The position numbers and the translations under genes were made by a program. Below, in pieces: positions 12,444 to 22,850 of a stretch of DNA of 64,000 nucleotides. The stretch spans positions 19,962 through 83,961 of the forward strand of contig DUPN01000050.1 in assembly GCA_012838305.1 (NCBI GenBank). The letters run 5' to 3'. The number at the start of each line of letters is the position of its first letter. The stretch's first letter is position 1. Source of the DNA: Bacillota bacterium (GTDB lineage: Bacteria; Bacillota; Limnochordia; Darwinibacteriales; Darwinibacteriaceae). The notes under the pieces were generated by a model. The model was not told the DNA's origin. It saw only the letters and a list, made by a program, of their open reading frames with translations, and ran no database searches.

Positions 12444-13049
12444 TTAGGCAAAGACATGGTTGCCAATCTGCAGCCGTACAGTCTGGGTCCATACCCAACT
12501 GGACGGGGCAACTTTGCGAGGATTCCAGAAGAAAACGGAACCATGGGTGGGATCCACCCCTTTGCGCGCTTCCAATACAGCCAAATAGGCTAGATTGTTG
12601 GGTGTTTGGTTGATGGTTCCATTGGACACCACTTCAAACTGGCGAGGTTGATAGACGGCCGCCCTAACGCTATCGGGAAATCCAGGGTGTTGAAGGCGGT
12701 TGAGCAAGACAGCGGCAACAGCAATCTGCCCGGTAAACGGTTCACCTCTGGCCTCAGCATACACCAAACGAGCCAAAAGACCAATATCGTCCAGATCCTC
12801 CTGGGAGTAATAATCCTCCGGCAGGACAAATCCGCCCTCCAGGGAAGGTAGAATTGGTGTGCTTAGAACCGGTTCTTCCTTCTCCCCTGCCTCCTTCTCC
12901 GATGCTACAGGAATCAGCAACTCTTGACCCGGCACAATGCGATCACCGGCGCTGGGATTGACCGCTAACAGATCCTCAAGACGAACGCTATACCTCTTGG
13001 CCAGAGCCCATAAGGTATCACCGGGCTGCACCACATGGATGAGGGCCAC
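12444..13049 (-). CDS. LysM domain cell wall hydrolase (SleB/hydrolase_2-like)
   Basis: N-terminal LysM HVVQPGDTLWALAKRYSV; C-terminal LARLVYAEARGEPFTGQIAVAAVLLNR SleB-like domain. Confidence 0.9.
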   Translation of the reverse strand: MALIHVVQPGDTLWALAKRYSVRLEDLLAVNPSAGDRIVPGQELLIPVASEKEAGEKEEPVLSTPILPSLEGGFVLPEDYYSQEDLDDIGLLARLVYAEARGEPFTGQIAVAAVLLNRLQHPGFPDSVRAAVYQPRQFEVVSNGTINQTPNNLAYLAVLEARKGVDPTHGSVFFWNPRKVAPSSWVWTQTVRLQIGNHVFA

Positions 13050-13197
13050 AGCGCTCCCCCCTTTCCTTTAGAATTGTCTCTAACGATAAGCTATGCAAAC
13101 ATGCCCTTCCCGGCGACAGCTCCCATGACCTAGAAGGAAGAATAGGTCTCCCTGTCAAATTAGGGATAGACAGAAGGATACTTAAAGGAGGACAACC

Positions 13198-13902
13198 ATG
13201 ACTACACCGCATAATGCTGCTAAGCCCGGTGATATCGCCAAGACCGTTTTGATGCCGGGCGATCCGCTCAGGGCCAAATTTGTGGCCGAGACCTATCTTT
13301 CCGATGTAAAATGTTATAATGAGGTCCGGGGGATGTATGGCTTTACAGGGCTCTACCAAGGTAAACCCGTATCCGTGCAGGGTCACGGTATGGGAATGCC
13401 TTCCATTGGAATTTATACGTACGAACTGTATAATATGTATGATGTGGACAACATCATCCGGATCGGTTCCGCCGGAGCCATTCGTGAGGACGTCAAGATC
13501 ATGGACCTAGTCTTGGGCATGGGCGCCTGCACCGATTCGAATTACGCCTATCAGTACGGCATGCCCGGGACCTACGCTCCCATTGCCACCTATGACCTCT
13601 TGGAGAAAGCGGTGGAGATTGCCAAAGAAAAGGAACAGAAATACTTTGTAGGCAATGTCCTTTCCGCCGACATTTTCTACAACCCACTTGGCCACGGACC
13701 ATGGAAAGAGATGGGTGTGCTAGCTGTGGAAATGGAAGCGGCAGCCCTGTACCTAAACGCAGCAAAGGCCAAGAAAAACGCCCTGTGCATGCTGACCATT
13801 TCCGATGAAATCCACAGCGGCCAGGAACTGCCGGCCCATGATCGCCAGGTGAGTTTTACCAAGATGATGGAAATCGCCCTAGAGTTGGCCATCAGCCTGT
13901 AA
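13198..13902 (+). CDS. deoD: purine nucleoside phosphorylase DeoD-type
   Basis: [41 protein letters not shown]. Confidence 0.95.
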   Translation: MTTPHNAAKPGDIAKTVLMPGDPLRAKFVAETYLSDVKCYNEVRGMYGFTGLYQGKPVSVQGHGMGMPSIGIYTYELYNMYDVDNIIRIGSAGAIREDVKIMDLVLGMGACTDSNYAYQYGMPGTYAPIATYDLLEKAVEIAKEKEQKYFVGNVLSADIFYNPLGHGPWKEMGVLAVEMEAAALYLNAAKAKKNALCMLTISDEIHSGQELPAHDRQVSFTKMMEIALELAISL

Positions 13903-13919
13903 AGGGCGCAGCAACAGCA

Positions 13920-13948
13920 AACCCAACCCCCTTGGGTTGGGTTATTTT
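13920..13948 (+). terminator. intrinsic terminator after deoD
   Basis: aacccaaccc-cctt-gggttgggtt then attttag. Confidence 0.7.
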
Positions 13949-13968
13949 AGGTACTTTTGGAGGTTCCC

Positions 13969-15228
13969 ATGAAAAGACCATTCGTAGATGCCCAGACATT
14001 GCGCAGCATTGCTTCTGAATATCCCACACCTTTCCACCTCTATGATGAGCGGGGTATCCGTGAAAACGCCCGCCGACTGCACCAAGCCTTTGCCTGGAAC
14101 CCAGGATTCAAGGAGTATTTTGCGGTCAAAGCCACGCCCAATCCTGCGATTTTGGAAATCCTGCGGGAGGAAGGCTGCGGAGTAGACTGCGCCACACTGA
14201 CCGAGCTTATGCTGGCTGAGGCCGTAGGATTTGCAGGGCATGAAATCATGTTTTCATCGAACATGACACCCTTTGAGGACTTCCAGTTAGCGCATAAACT
14301 TGGGGCCATCATTAACCTTGACGATCTCACCGATGTGGAGTATTTTCAAAGGCTCCCTAGTATCCCCGAGACGGTCTGTTTACGGTATAACCCGGGGGGG
14401 AATTTCCGATTGACCAACGAGATCATGGACACCCCTGGCGAGGCCAAGTATGGCTTGACCAGAACCCAACTCACTGAAGCCGTGACCCAATTGCTTCAGC
14501 TCGGGGTGGGAAAATTCGGCCTTCACGCTTTCTTAGCCAGCAATGTGACGAGCAACGACTACTATCCCACCCTAGCGAAAATGCTCTTCGAGGTCGTCCG
14601 CGATCTCCAGGCCGAAACGGGAGCAAGGTTTACCTTTGTGAACCTCTCTGGCGGAATCGGCGTGCCTTATCTTCCCGGCCAGGAGCCAGCGGACATTTCC
14701 AGAATTGGAGCCGGTGTGGAGCAAGCCTTCCAGGACATCCTCGTTCCTGAAGGTCTGGGCCATCTGGCCATCATGACTGAGCTGGGCCGCTTTATGCTCG
14801 CTCCTTACGGGCATCTGATCGCCACGGCGATCCGCCACAAAAACATCCATAAGAACTACATTGGTCTGGATGCATGTGCGGCTAACCTCATGCGCCCGGC
14901 CATGTATGGATCCTACCACCACATTACGGTGGCAGGGAAAGAAGACCATCCCTGCGATCACATCTACGATGTTGTGGGCGGCCTCTGCGAAAACAACGAT
15001 AAATTCGCTATCAACAGGCATCTGCCCCGAATTGAGCAAGGAGACCTGGTGGTTATCCACGATACGGGCGCCCATGGTTTTTCCATGGGCTATAATTACA
15101 ATGGCAAGCTACGTTCAGCAGAAGTGCTGCTGAGAATGGACGGAAGCACCAAGCTTATTCGCCGCGCTGAGACTCCCGCAGACTATTTTGCCACCCTAGA
15201 GCTGCCCATACCCTCATCTAGAACGTAG
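13969..15228 (+). CDS. PLP-dependent diaminopimelate/ornithine decarboxylase family (LysA-like)
   Basis: FAVKATPNPAILEILREEGCGVDC; NLSGGIGVPYLPGQ; ELGRFMLAPYGHLI; CENNDKFA. Confidence 0.85.
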   Translation: MKRPFVDAQTLRSIASEYPTPFHLYDERGIRENARRLHQAFAWNPGFKEYFAVKATPNPAILEILREEGCGVDCATLTELMLAEAVGFAGHEIMFSSNMTPFEDFQLAHKLGAIINLDDLTDVEYFQRLPSIPETVCLRYNPGGNFRLTNEIMDTPGEAKYGLTRTQLTEAVTQLLQLGVGKFGLHAFLASNVTSNDYYPTLAKMLFEVVRDLQAETGARFTFVNLSGGIGVPYLPGQEPADISRIGAGVEQAFQDILVPEGLGHLAIMTELGRFMLAPYGHLIATAIRHKNIHKNYIGLDACAANLMRPAMYGSYHHITVAGKEDHPCDHIYDVVGGLCENNDKFAINRHLPRIEQGDLVVIHDTGAHGFSMGYNYNGKLRSAEVLLRMDGSTKLIRRAETPADYFATLELPIPSSRT

Positions 15229-15747
15229 CCTATCCTGGAACTGTTTGCGGAATTTGGCCACCTTAGGGGCGATGACCATTTGGCAGTAAGCCTGCTCGGG
15301 GTTTTGGGCGAAATAATTGCGATGATAGGGCTCTGCGGGATAAAAGGCCTGCAGCTCTGTGACTTCCGTAACGATGGGATCGTCCCACAGTTCAGCCATG
15401 GCAGCCATTACCTCTTGAGCCGCGTCTCTCTCGGACGGGTCTTCATAGAAGATCACGGAACGGTATTGGCTTCCGACATCGGCCCCCTGCCGATTCAGCG
15501 TTGTGGGGTCATGGGTGCTGAAAAAGACCTGCAAGAGCTGCTTGTAACTGATAATACTCCGATCATAGGTGATCTGCACCACCTCGGCATGACCCGTCTC
15601 GCCGGTGCATACCTGTTGATAACTTGGATTTTCTACATGTCCTCCGCTGTAACCTGAAACAACCTTTACAACGCCGGCCAAATCACTGAAAATGGCTTCT
15701 AAACACCAAAAACAGCCTCCACCAAAGGTGGCCCTCGCTTGATCCAT
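15214..15747 (-). CDS. msrA: peptide methionine sulfoxide reductase MsrA
   Basis: ATFGGGCFWCLEAIFSDLAGVVKVVSGYSGG; start placed at MDQARATFGGG, the longer 401-aa ORF is an upstream extension. Confidence 0.93.
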   Translation of the reverse strand: MDQARATFGGGCFWCLEAIFSDLAGVVKVVSGYSGGHVENPSYQQVCTGETGHAEVVQITYDRSIISYKQLLQVFFSTHDPTTLNRQGADVGSQYRSVIFYEDPSERDAAQEVMAAMAELWDDPIVTEVTELQAFYPAEPYHRNYFAQNPEQAYCQMVIAPKVAKFRKQFQDRLRSR

Positions 15748-15789
15748 AGGTCTCGTCCCTCCAAATTCATCGTAAGAAAAGGTGATCAC

Positions 15790-16554
15790 TTGGAATCCAT
15801 ATACGGGTTTCCTCAATACTATGAAATTGCGTTTTCGTACCGGGATATCGCCTCTGAAGTGGATGTGATGGAAGAGGCTATCCGCAGGTACTCGAAAATT
15901 CCCGTCCACAACGTGTTGGAGTTGGCCTGCGGCAACAGCCCCCATATGCTGGAGTTCTCTTCCCGGGGTTATCAATACTCTGGACTGGATTTGAGCCCAA
16001 CTATGGTCGAGTTTGCCAAAGAGAAGGCCAAAAACGAAAACCTCGACGTCCAGTTTTACCTGGCCAACTTTGTTGATTTTCGCCTCAAGGAACCGGTGGA
16101 CTTTATCTACATTATGCTCGGTTCGCTCTATGTCAATAACACCGAGGAGCTCCTGAGCCACTTCAGTGCGGTGGAGCAAGCCCTCAAGCCCGGTGGGCTC
16201 TATTTTCTGGACTGGTGCATTGACTTCTCTCCCCTGGATAACACCCAAGACAGCTGGGTGATGCGCAAAGATGGCATCACGGTCACCACCCTTTATACGA
16301 CCCGCCTCTTCCATGCCGCAGAACAGCTCTACGAAGAGAATATCCTCTTTACGGTTAAGGATCACGGTATCCAAAAGACATTGGCACATAGGGGATCCAG
16401 GAGAGCGATCTTTCCCCAAGAGTTCGTGCTGGCCACAACCAAACTACACCACTTTGAGCTTCTCGGTTGGTGGAATGACTGGAACTGGAAAAGGCCCCTC
16501 GGGGAAGGACGGACCGAAATCATCCGCCCCATCACCATTTTACGACGTCTTTAA
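15790..16554 (+). CDS. class I SAM-dependent methyltransferase
   Basis: VLELACGNSPHMLEFSSRGYQYSGLDLSPTMVEFA; TTG start proposed after an aaggtga RBS. Confidence 0.82.
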   Translation: MESIYGFPQYYEIAFSYRDIASEVDVMEEAIRRYSKIPVHNVLELACGNSPHMLEFSSRGYQYSGLDLSPTMVEFAKEKAKNENLDVQFYLANFVDFRLKEPVDFIYIMLGSLYVNNTEELLSHFSAVEQALKPGGLYFLDWCIDFSPLDNTQDSWVMRKDGITVTTLYTTRLFHAAEQLYEENILFTVKDHGIQKTLAHRGSRRAIFPQEFVLATTKLHHFELLGWWNDWNWKRPLGEGRTEIIRPITILRRL

Positions 16555-17723
16555 CCCTGACAGAGGCGGTAGATGCCCAAGACATCACTTTGCCCGAGGG
16601 GCAGGAAACTGCCGAGTCTTTTCGTATCGCCCGCTGTAGCCATTTCGGCCATGTCCTCCAGCCGATCAGCGGGGATGTTGGCGTCAGACAAGGTTGTGGG
16701 CAGGCCAATACGGCGGAAAAAGTCCTCTAGACGCCGGATTCCTTCCAGAATTGTCTGTTCTGGATGATGGAAATTCTGTTCCACACCGAAGACGCGGACC
16801 GCAAACTGCACAAAACGCTCTGGATCCTGTCGGTATACATACTTCATCCAAGCAGGAAACACAATGGCTAATCCCGCACCATGGGCCAGATCATACATTG
16901 CGCTCAGCTCATGCTCAATGGCATGGGAAGCCCAGTCCTCGCTGCGGCCCACACCCAACAGACCGTTATGGGCCACCGTTCCAGCCCACATAATATTCGC
17001 CCTTGCCCCGTAATTCTCCGGTTCGGCAATCGCCTGAGGAGCTTCCTGGATAATGCTGCGCATGGCTCCCTCGCAGAGATGATCGCCCAAACCCACATGG
17101 TCTTCCCTGGTGAAATAGCGTTCTAAGATATGGGCAAACATATCAGCCACGCCGCAGGCGGTCTGATACGCAGGCAAGGTGTAGGTGAGTTCCGGATTCA
17201 TCAAGGCGAATTTCGGACGCATGAGAACAGAACCATATCCGACTTTCCGCCAACCATCCTCGTTGGTCACAACAGCACTGGTACTGGATTCGCTCCCCGC
17301 GGCAGGAATGGTCAAGACCACACCCACGGGTAAGGTCTCCCTCGCTTTGGCCTTTCCTGCATAAAAATCCCAGACATCTCCCTCATACGGAACGCCGATG
17401 GCGATGGATTTGGCGGAATCGATCACACTTCCCCCGCCCACGGCCAAGATCAGATCCACCCGCTCCTCACGTGCCAACGCAATGCCTTGACGAACAAGGC
17501 TCAACCGCGGATTGGGCTGAACACCGCCGAGCTCCACGATCTCCAAACCTGCCTCTTGGAGCGAGGCTGTCACCCGGTCCTTGAGACCCGTACGTACAAT
17601 GTGCCCGCCGCCATAGTGTAGCAAAACCTTCTTACCCCATGCTGCCGCCTCTTTACCTGCGTGTTCCTCCGCTCCCCGTCCGAAGACAATCTTTGTGATG
17701 TTAGAATACGTAAAGTCAAGCAT
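16551..17723 (-). CDS. iron-containing alcohol dehydrogenase (BDH/YqhD-like)
   Basis: GGGSVIDSAKSIAIG; AAGSESS; HAIEHELSAMYDLAHGAGLAIVFPAWMKY. Confidence 0.92.
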   Translation of the reverse strand: MLDFTYSNITKIVFGRGAEEHAGKEAAAWGKKVLLHYGGGHIVRTGLKDRVTASLQEAGLEIVELGGVQPNPRLSLVRQGIALAREERVDLILAVGGGSVIDSAKSIAIGVPYEGDVWDFYAGKAKARETLPVGVVLTIPAAGSESSTSAVVTNEDGWRKVGYGSVLMRPKFALMNPELTYTLPAYQTACGVADMFAHILERYFTREDHVGLGDHLCEGAMRSIIQEAPQAIAEPENYGARANIMWAGTVAHNGLLGVGRSEDWASHAIEHELSAMYDLAHGAGLAIVFPAWMKYVYRQDPERFVQFAVRVFGVEQNFHHPEQTILEGIRRLEDFFRRIGLPTTLSDANIPADRLEDMAEMATAGDTKRLGSFLPLGQSDVLGIYRLCQG

Positions 17724-17740
17724 ACTCTTCCTCCTCCTGA

Positions 17741-18727
17741 TTAAGAGATCATAGAATTATCCTTCGTGAACTGAACCAATTCCTGCACATAGCCAAAAGC
17801 AATCGCAGTTACTGTATCCGCGCCTCCATAGTACAAAGCCATGCGCCCCGTTGCACTATCCACCAGAGCGGCACAGGGGAAAGCCACATTGGGAACATCA
17901 CCGACGCACTCATAGTACGTTTGCGGTGATAAGATATAGGGATGGGTCCGGGCAAGCACTTTCCAAGGCTGATCAAGATCCAGCAGGGCAGCACCGACAC
18001 TGTAGACGAAACCGTTACAGGATGTGAGGACACCATGGTAGATCAGGAGCCAGCCTTCGGACGTTTCAATGGGGATGGGACCTGCCCCGATTTTCGTAGA
18101 CTGCCACCCAAGGGTGGTGCCCATGACATGGCGATGCCGGCCCCAATAGGTCAGGTCAGGGCTCTCACTGTAAAAAATGTCCCCGAAGGGAGTGTGTCCA
18201 TTGTCGCTCGGCCGAGAGAGCATGGCGAAGTTGCCCTTAATCTTGCGCGGGAAGAGCACCCCATTGCGGTTAAAGGGCAAAAAGGCGTTCTCCAACTGAT
18301 AAAATGTCGCAAAATCCTTCGTATAGGCCACACCAATAGTTGGGCCGTGGTAGCCATTGCACCAGGTGATGTAGTAGCGGTCCTCGATCCGGACCACTCG
18401 GGGATCATAACCGTAGACAAAATCTCCAATGTCTGGATCATAACAGACAAAGGAGATGGGGTCATGCTCAATGGTCCAGTTCAGGGCATCCTTACTGCGT
18501 CCAGAATGGATGCGCATCTCTCGGGCTCTATTGTCCACCCGAAATACACCGCGAAATTCTTCACCGAAAGGTACCACAGCGCTGTTAAATATGCTGTTGG
18601 CGCAGGGGATTAGATCCCGGGGAATCACCGGGTTTTGAGAAAAGCGCCATAAAACATCACTACTTCCAGCCGGCCGCTCCTCCCAGGGAATATGGGGAAG
18701 TCTCTCACCAACGATCCTTACACTCAT
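17741..18727 (-). CDS. glycoside hydrolase family 130 (mannoside phosphorylase family)
   Basis: [58 protein letters not shown]. Confidence 0.88.
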   Translation of the reverse strand: MSVRIVGERLPHIPWEERPAGSSDVLWRFSQNPVIPRDLIPCANSIFNSAVVPFGEEFRGVFRVDNRAREMRIHSGRSKDALNWTIEHDPISFVCYDPDIGDFVYGYDPRVVRIEDRYYITWCNGYHGPTIGVAYTKDFATFYQLENAFLPFNRNGVLFPRKIKGNFAMLSRPSDNGHTPFGDIFYSESPDLTYWGRHRHVMGTTLGWQSTKIGAGPIPIETSEGWLLIYHGVLTSCNGFVYSVGAALLDLDQPWKVLARTHPYILSPQTYYECVGDVPNVAFPCAALVDSATGRMALYYGGADTVTAIAFGYVQELVQFTKDNSMIS

Positions 18728-18751
18728 GGTCATCCTCCTTGATGCTTTCTG

Positions 18752-19375
18752 CTAGATCGTATCGGGCTCGGGATACTCAACTCCGAACGTTTCTACCGTA
18801 AGCTTCTCCATGCGCTGCTCCGCAAGGGGTTTATCCATTCTATCCCGGGGTGCCGATACAATGGCATCGGCCACGTCCATGCCCTTCACCACCTGGCCAA
18901 AGGCCGCGTAGGCACCGTCTAGATGGGGAGCATCAGCCACCATCAGGAAAAACTGGGAGCCTGCTGAATCGGGCCTGTTTGTGCGGGCCATGGAAATAAC
19001 GCCCCGCTGGTGCTGGAGGGTATTGGCAAAACCATTCTGTTCAAATTCTCCCTTAATGCTATAGCCGGGACCGCCTGTGCCTGTACCTGTTGGATCTCCA
19101 CCCTGGATCATGAAACCTGGAATGATACGGTGAAAGATCAGTCCATCATAATATCCCTTTTGTACCAGAGAAATAAAGTTGTGCACGGTGTTAGGGGCAA
19201 CCTCGGGGAACAGTTCAATTTCCATCACCCCAAGTTCACCACAGTCTACTGTAACCACAGGGTTTTTCGCCTGCGCATCCTCCGCATGAGCGGGATTTGC
19301 TGCAGCAATAACCATGGCCACAACTCCAAATATCAGCCCTGCCGTCCGCACATAATCCACTGCGCCAACCTCCAT
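18752..19375 (-). CDS. exported cyclophilin-type peptidyl-prolyl isomerase
   Basis: signal peptide ending NPAHAE; FHRIIPGFMIQGGDPTGTGTGGPGYSIKGEF; GSQFFLMVADAPHLDGAYAAFG. Confidence 0.93.
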   Translation of the reverse strand: MEVGAVDYVRTAGLIFGVVAMVIAAANPAHAEDAQAKNPVVTVDCGELGVMEIELFPEVAPNTVHNFISLVQKGYYDGLIFHRIIPGFMIQGGDPTGTGTGGPGYSIKGEFEQNGFANTLQHQRGVISMARTNRPDSAGSQFFLMVADAPHLDGAYAAFGQVVKGMDVADAIVSAPRDRMDKPLAEQRMEKLTVETFGVEYPEPDTI

Positions 19376-19393
19376 CTGTATGATTTTCTTTGC

Positions 19394-20713
19394 TTAAAAG
19401 GACCCACTGCCCAACGTTACGCTGGCAAAGACCGTGGTACTCTTGGCCAAGCCTCCAAACTCTGTTGCTTCCCCACCATAATTGAAGGCCACCCCTATGC
19501 TGGGCGAAATTTTGCTGATGGGGGGAAGGCTCAAGGTTGCGCTCACAGTGCCCGATTGATCCGACAAGTTGCTATTGAGAAAGATAGAAACGGACAGCTT
19601 CGTGTTCAGCAGTTTGTTCCATCCCACCATGGCCCCGAGGTAATGCCTGCCGGTGGAACCCAGATCAGTTAGCCGGATTTTGGCCGCTTCCGCAGGATTT
19701 GTGATCAGCAGCAAGCCATAGTACTTACGGAGATTCTGCACCTCCTCCTGTTTTCGGTACCCTTCACCATTGAAGTAATACTGCGCTGCTGCAGTCAAAT
19801 TAAACAGCCCTTCGGGGTCATCATGACTATACCTGGCCCCAACCGTGGTATGGAAGAAAAGCTGATCCTTTTTGTAAACCGGATAGTGGAAGGGCAGATC
19901 TCCGGCGAAGGCCTTGTCCGAGCCCTTACTCAGAACCGCTTCCCCGAAGATGGCAAAATCACCCAGGGAAGACGAGAACGTCAGCATACCCCGGGGAGCC
20001 TTGTCCTTTTGGTAAAAACCACCCAGGCCGATCTCGGTCCCCCCTACCACAAATTCCATCTTGGGAGCGAGGGCCACCTTGGATATGACATCCACGTCGT
20101 CCAAGAGGGTGTAGAGGTAATAGTTGGTGCTGCCTCTGGGGTAGTGCACTTTCAAAGCCACGGGACCTTCCCGTTCTGCTCCTGGGTCGAGGGGATCAAG
20201 GCGCCCGATATTGATCACATCGGCTGGACTAAAGAAATAGCCCACGCCCCATTTCACGTTTTGCTTTCCAGCCCGGAAGAACACTTTGTTCTCATAGTTA
20301 AAATCGGAGAATAGCTCTTGGAGGCTGATCTCCAGTGGATCCTGGGCGTTTGCTCTTCCGCCGCGCTGCTTGTTAACTGCAGAGCTGAGGCCCAGCTTGC
20401 CAAAGACTCTAAAGTTAGGATCGGGCCTCGCATCGAGGTAGAGTTGACCGCCCAAGGATACCCCCAGATTATCCAAGGGATCAGCCCCTTCCACCAAGGT
20501 TCTGGAAGCATTGGCCGAAAACCGGTAGTTTCCCCCGTAATCCCAGCCGTCCTGGACTAAAAGGGCTTCCTCCGGCGGCAGAGTCCCTTGCTCTTCCTCG
20601 AGTTCCACAAATAAATCGCCGCCAAAAAGGTCATCGAAATCTGTGGCCCAGGCTGTACCCCTTACACCTAGGGAAAAAAACAGTACAGCCAGGAGGATTA
20701 CCTTATTGCGCAT
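19394..20713 (-). CDS. predicted outer-membrane beta-barrel protein with signal peptide
   Basis: signal peptide MRNKVILLAVLFFSLGVRGTAWA; many alternating-residue strands; C-terminal SVTLGSGSF ends in Phe as in BAM-assembled porins. Confidence 0.7.
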   Translation of the reverse strand: MRNKVILLAVLFFSLGVRGTAWATDFDDLFGGDLFVELEEEQGTLPPEEALLVQDGWDYGGNYRFSANASRTLVEGADPLDNLGVSLGGQLYLDARPDPNFRVFGKLGLSSAVNKQRGGRANAQDPLEISLQELFSDFNYENKVFFRAGKQNVKWGVGYFFSPADVINIGRLDPLDPGAEREGPVALKVHYPRGSTNYYLYTLLDDVDVISKVALAPKMEFVVGGTEIGLGGFYQKDKAPRGMLTFSSSLGDFAIFGEAVLSKGSDKAFAGDLPFHYPVYKKDQLFFHTTVGARYSHDDPEGLFNLTAAAQYYFNGEGYRKQEEVQNLRKYYGLLLITNPAEAAKIRLTDLGSTGRHYLGAMVGWNKLLNTKLSVSIFLNSNLSDQSGTVSATLSLPPISKISPSIGVAFNYGGEATEFGGLAKSTTVFASVTLGSGSF

Positions 20714-20724
20714 GTTCTTCCCTC

Positions 20725-21492
20725 CTAACGGTTCACTCTCTCAATATATGCTTTGGTAAAAACATGATCAGGTATGTCGCTGACTGAGATCTCGCTTACA
20801 CTGATCTGTGTCTTCTGCCCTTCCACCAGCTCGTCAAGGAAGATCAGCTGTACCGGAATGAACACGTCACCCACCTTAGTGTACTTGGGGAAGAGACTTG
20901 TACGCATCAGTCGATAGGTCAAGCTGTACTCTTCAGCCTTCAGCACTAACTCACTGTCCTTGGTCACCCAGATCTTGGCATAGGGAAAGGGAACGGTATC
21001 ATCCACCGCCTTAAGATCAATGATGTACACGTCAAAACTACCCAGAACGCCTTCCATGTACCCCTCCACCTCATAGGAGTCGGAGTAGCTCGTAGAGCCG
21101 AAGTCTGCGTTCCTGGCGTCGGAACCCTGGAAGGTTTCTTTCAGGGAGGTGTGGGCAAACTGGCGGCTGGAGGGATCATAGAACCACAGATTGTCACCTT
21201 CCAAGAGATACCCCTGCCCCTTTTCGGTTATGGGTTCCTGAATGAGGAGCAAAAAGCGCTCACCATCATCCCGTCGAAACTGCCGTACCACCATTTTTTC
21301 GATCCCGGATTCGGGATTCTCCACAATCATGGTCAGTAAGGCGGAAAAGTCGGTACGATCAAAGCGGGATTGTTCATCAAGGCGTTTGAGAATGGCCTCA
21401 ATGTGAGTAAAATCTTTATCTTGCGCCCCAACGGCCAACGCTGCGGCTAGGACAAGGAGCAACAGCACAAAAATGCGTGTGATTTTCTTCAT
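20725..21492 (-). CDS. outer membrane lipoprotein-sorting (LolA-like) protein
   Basis: signal peptide; MVVRQFRRDDGERFLLLIQEPITEKGQGYLLEGDNLWFYDPSSRQF typical of LolA-like sorting proteins. Confidence 0.85.
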   Translation of the reverse strand: MKKITRIFVLLLLVLAAALAVGAQDKDFTHIEAILKRLDEQSRFDRTDFSALLTMIVENPESGIEKMVVRQFRRDDGERFLLLIQEPITEKGQGYLLEGDNLWFYDPSSRQFAHTSLKETFQGSDARNADFGSTSYSDSYEVEGYMEGVLGSFDVYIIDLKAVDDTVPFPYAKIWVTKDSELVLKAEEYSLTYRLMRTSLFPKYTKVGDVFIPVQLIFLDELVEGQKTQISVSEISVSDIPDHVFTKAYIERVNR

Positions 21493-21503
21493 CGAAAACC
21501 CTC

Positions 21504-22850
21504 CTAAGTATGGGAACTGAGTGCCTTCATCGGAGACAATTTGGCGGCGGCCCTTGCTGGCCAGTAGGCCGCAATCAGACTAGTGAAAACGACTAAGGCT
21601 GTGTTCAGAATCGTCTCTGGCAGAGATAAAGCGAAGCTGATCCTCCCGTCATCCAGGAAAAACTGCATGGACGGTGCAGCATTAAAGCGGATGCTCCCCA
21701 CCACTAAGGTAACAACGGCTGAAAGCACCAGCCCGGCCAGGCAGCCCAATAGGCCAAGGAAGACGGCTTCCCAGAGGAAAATATGCTTAACTTGCTTCTG
21801 GTGCATGCCAAAGGCACGCATAGTACCAATTTCCTTCGTCCGTTCAATCATCATCATCCTAAATGTGTTGGTGATCCCAACCATGGTCACCACGAGCAGA
21901 ATCAGAAAGATCACCAAACCGACGCGATTCAAAACACCCACGACCAGTTCTACAGCCTCCATAATCTGGTTAATATTCATGACCTGATACCTTGTACCTT
22001 CCCAGCGTGTGACTTCTTCCTGCTGGGGCAGGGGATCAATGGGCATGCCTCCCACCGTTACGGACACCTCGGGCTCCGCTTCTGCTTCGACTTCTTCTTG
22101 CTCGTCGGGATTTCTGAGAGCCTCTCTGAAGGTGCGGGCGAAGATCTCTACCCCGTCCAAATCGGTGACAAACATATTCAACAGCTGGTACTCATGGGGA
22201 TCCATGCCCAAGAGGGCATTCAGATAGGAGCGACTGATATACGAGGCTGACAGACCGAGCTGCTCTTGATCCTCAATCAATGCCGCCACCTTGACCTCTC
22301 CCACGTTTTGTTGACCTGTGAGGGTCTCCAAGCGGATCAGGAGGGTCTCGCCCACCAAGACCCCCAATCGTTCCGCCACCGGTTGGGGCAGGATAATCAC
22401 GTCATCCTGGGTAAGAACCTCGTTCAGAGAACCCTCCGTAACAGCGAGGCTGCCGAGGAGTTTATCTTCTTCCTCAAAGTCAACACCATAGAGAAGGTGC
22501 ATGGTTTGTTTGGAACCAAAAATCAAGGAGGGCATGGCCTGGCTGCGACGGGTGAAGCCCTCAATCTGCGCTGCATTTTCTTCTAGCAGGCGATCTAAAC
22601 GCCCATCGGGGCGAATTTTCATGATCATCTGCCCAGCATCCGTCCACTCCCGCCCCATAATAAAGACGTGACCGCCCAAGGCATGGGAAAAATTGTCACG
22701 AATATTGCCCACCACGCCACCGGTGAGCGCGTTAATCAGGGTGATCACCAACATGCCGAAGGCGATGGCTCCGGCCAGGAGGAAACTGCGCTTTTTCTGT
22801 CGAGAGATATTGCGAAACGCTACCTTCATCGTTAGGAACATCCAGATCAC
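21504..22850 (-). CDS. ABC transporter permease, FtsX/LolCE/MacB type
   Basis: MKVAFRNISRQKKRSFLLAGAIAFGML; ERTKEIGTMRAFGMHQKQV; large extracytoplasmic domain. Confidence 0.9.
   Translation of the reverse strand: MIWMFLTMKVAFRNISRQKKRSFLLAGAIAFGMLVITLINALTGGVVGNIRDNFSHALGGHVFIMGREWTDAGQMIMKIRPDGRLDRLLEENAAQIEGFTRRSQAMPSLIFGSKQTMHLLYGVDFEEEDKLLGSLAVTEGSLNEVLTQDDVIILPQPVAERLGVLVGETLLIRLETLTGQQNVGEVKVAALIEDQEQLGLSASYISRSYLNALLGMDPHEYQLLNMFVTDLDGVEIFARTFREALRNPDEQEEVEAEAEPEVSVTVGGMPIDPLPQQEEVTRWEGTRYQVMNINQIMEAVELVVGVLNRVGLVIFLILLVVTMVGITNTFRMMMIERTKEIGTMRAFGMHQKQVKHIFLWEAVFLGLLGCLAGLVLSAVVTLVVGSIRFNAAPSMQFFLDDGRISFALSLPETILNTALVVFTSLIAAYWPARAAAKLSPMKALSSHT

Noticed and set aside
15748-16419. 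N-terminal half of the 401-aa ORF before MsrA
   Set aside because: Antisense to the methyltransferase gene; MsrA has a good internal start at 15747, so no fusion protein.
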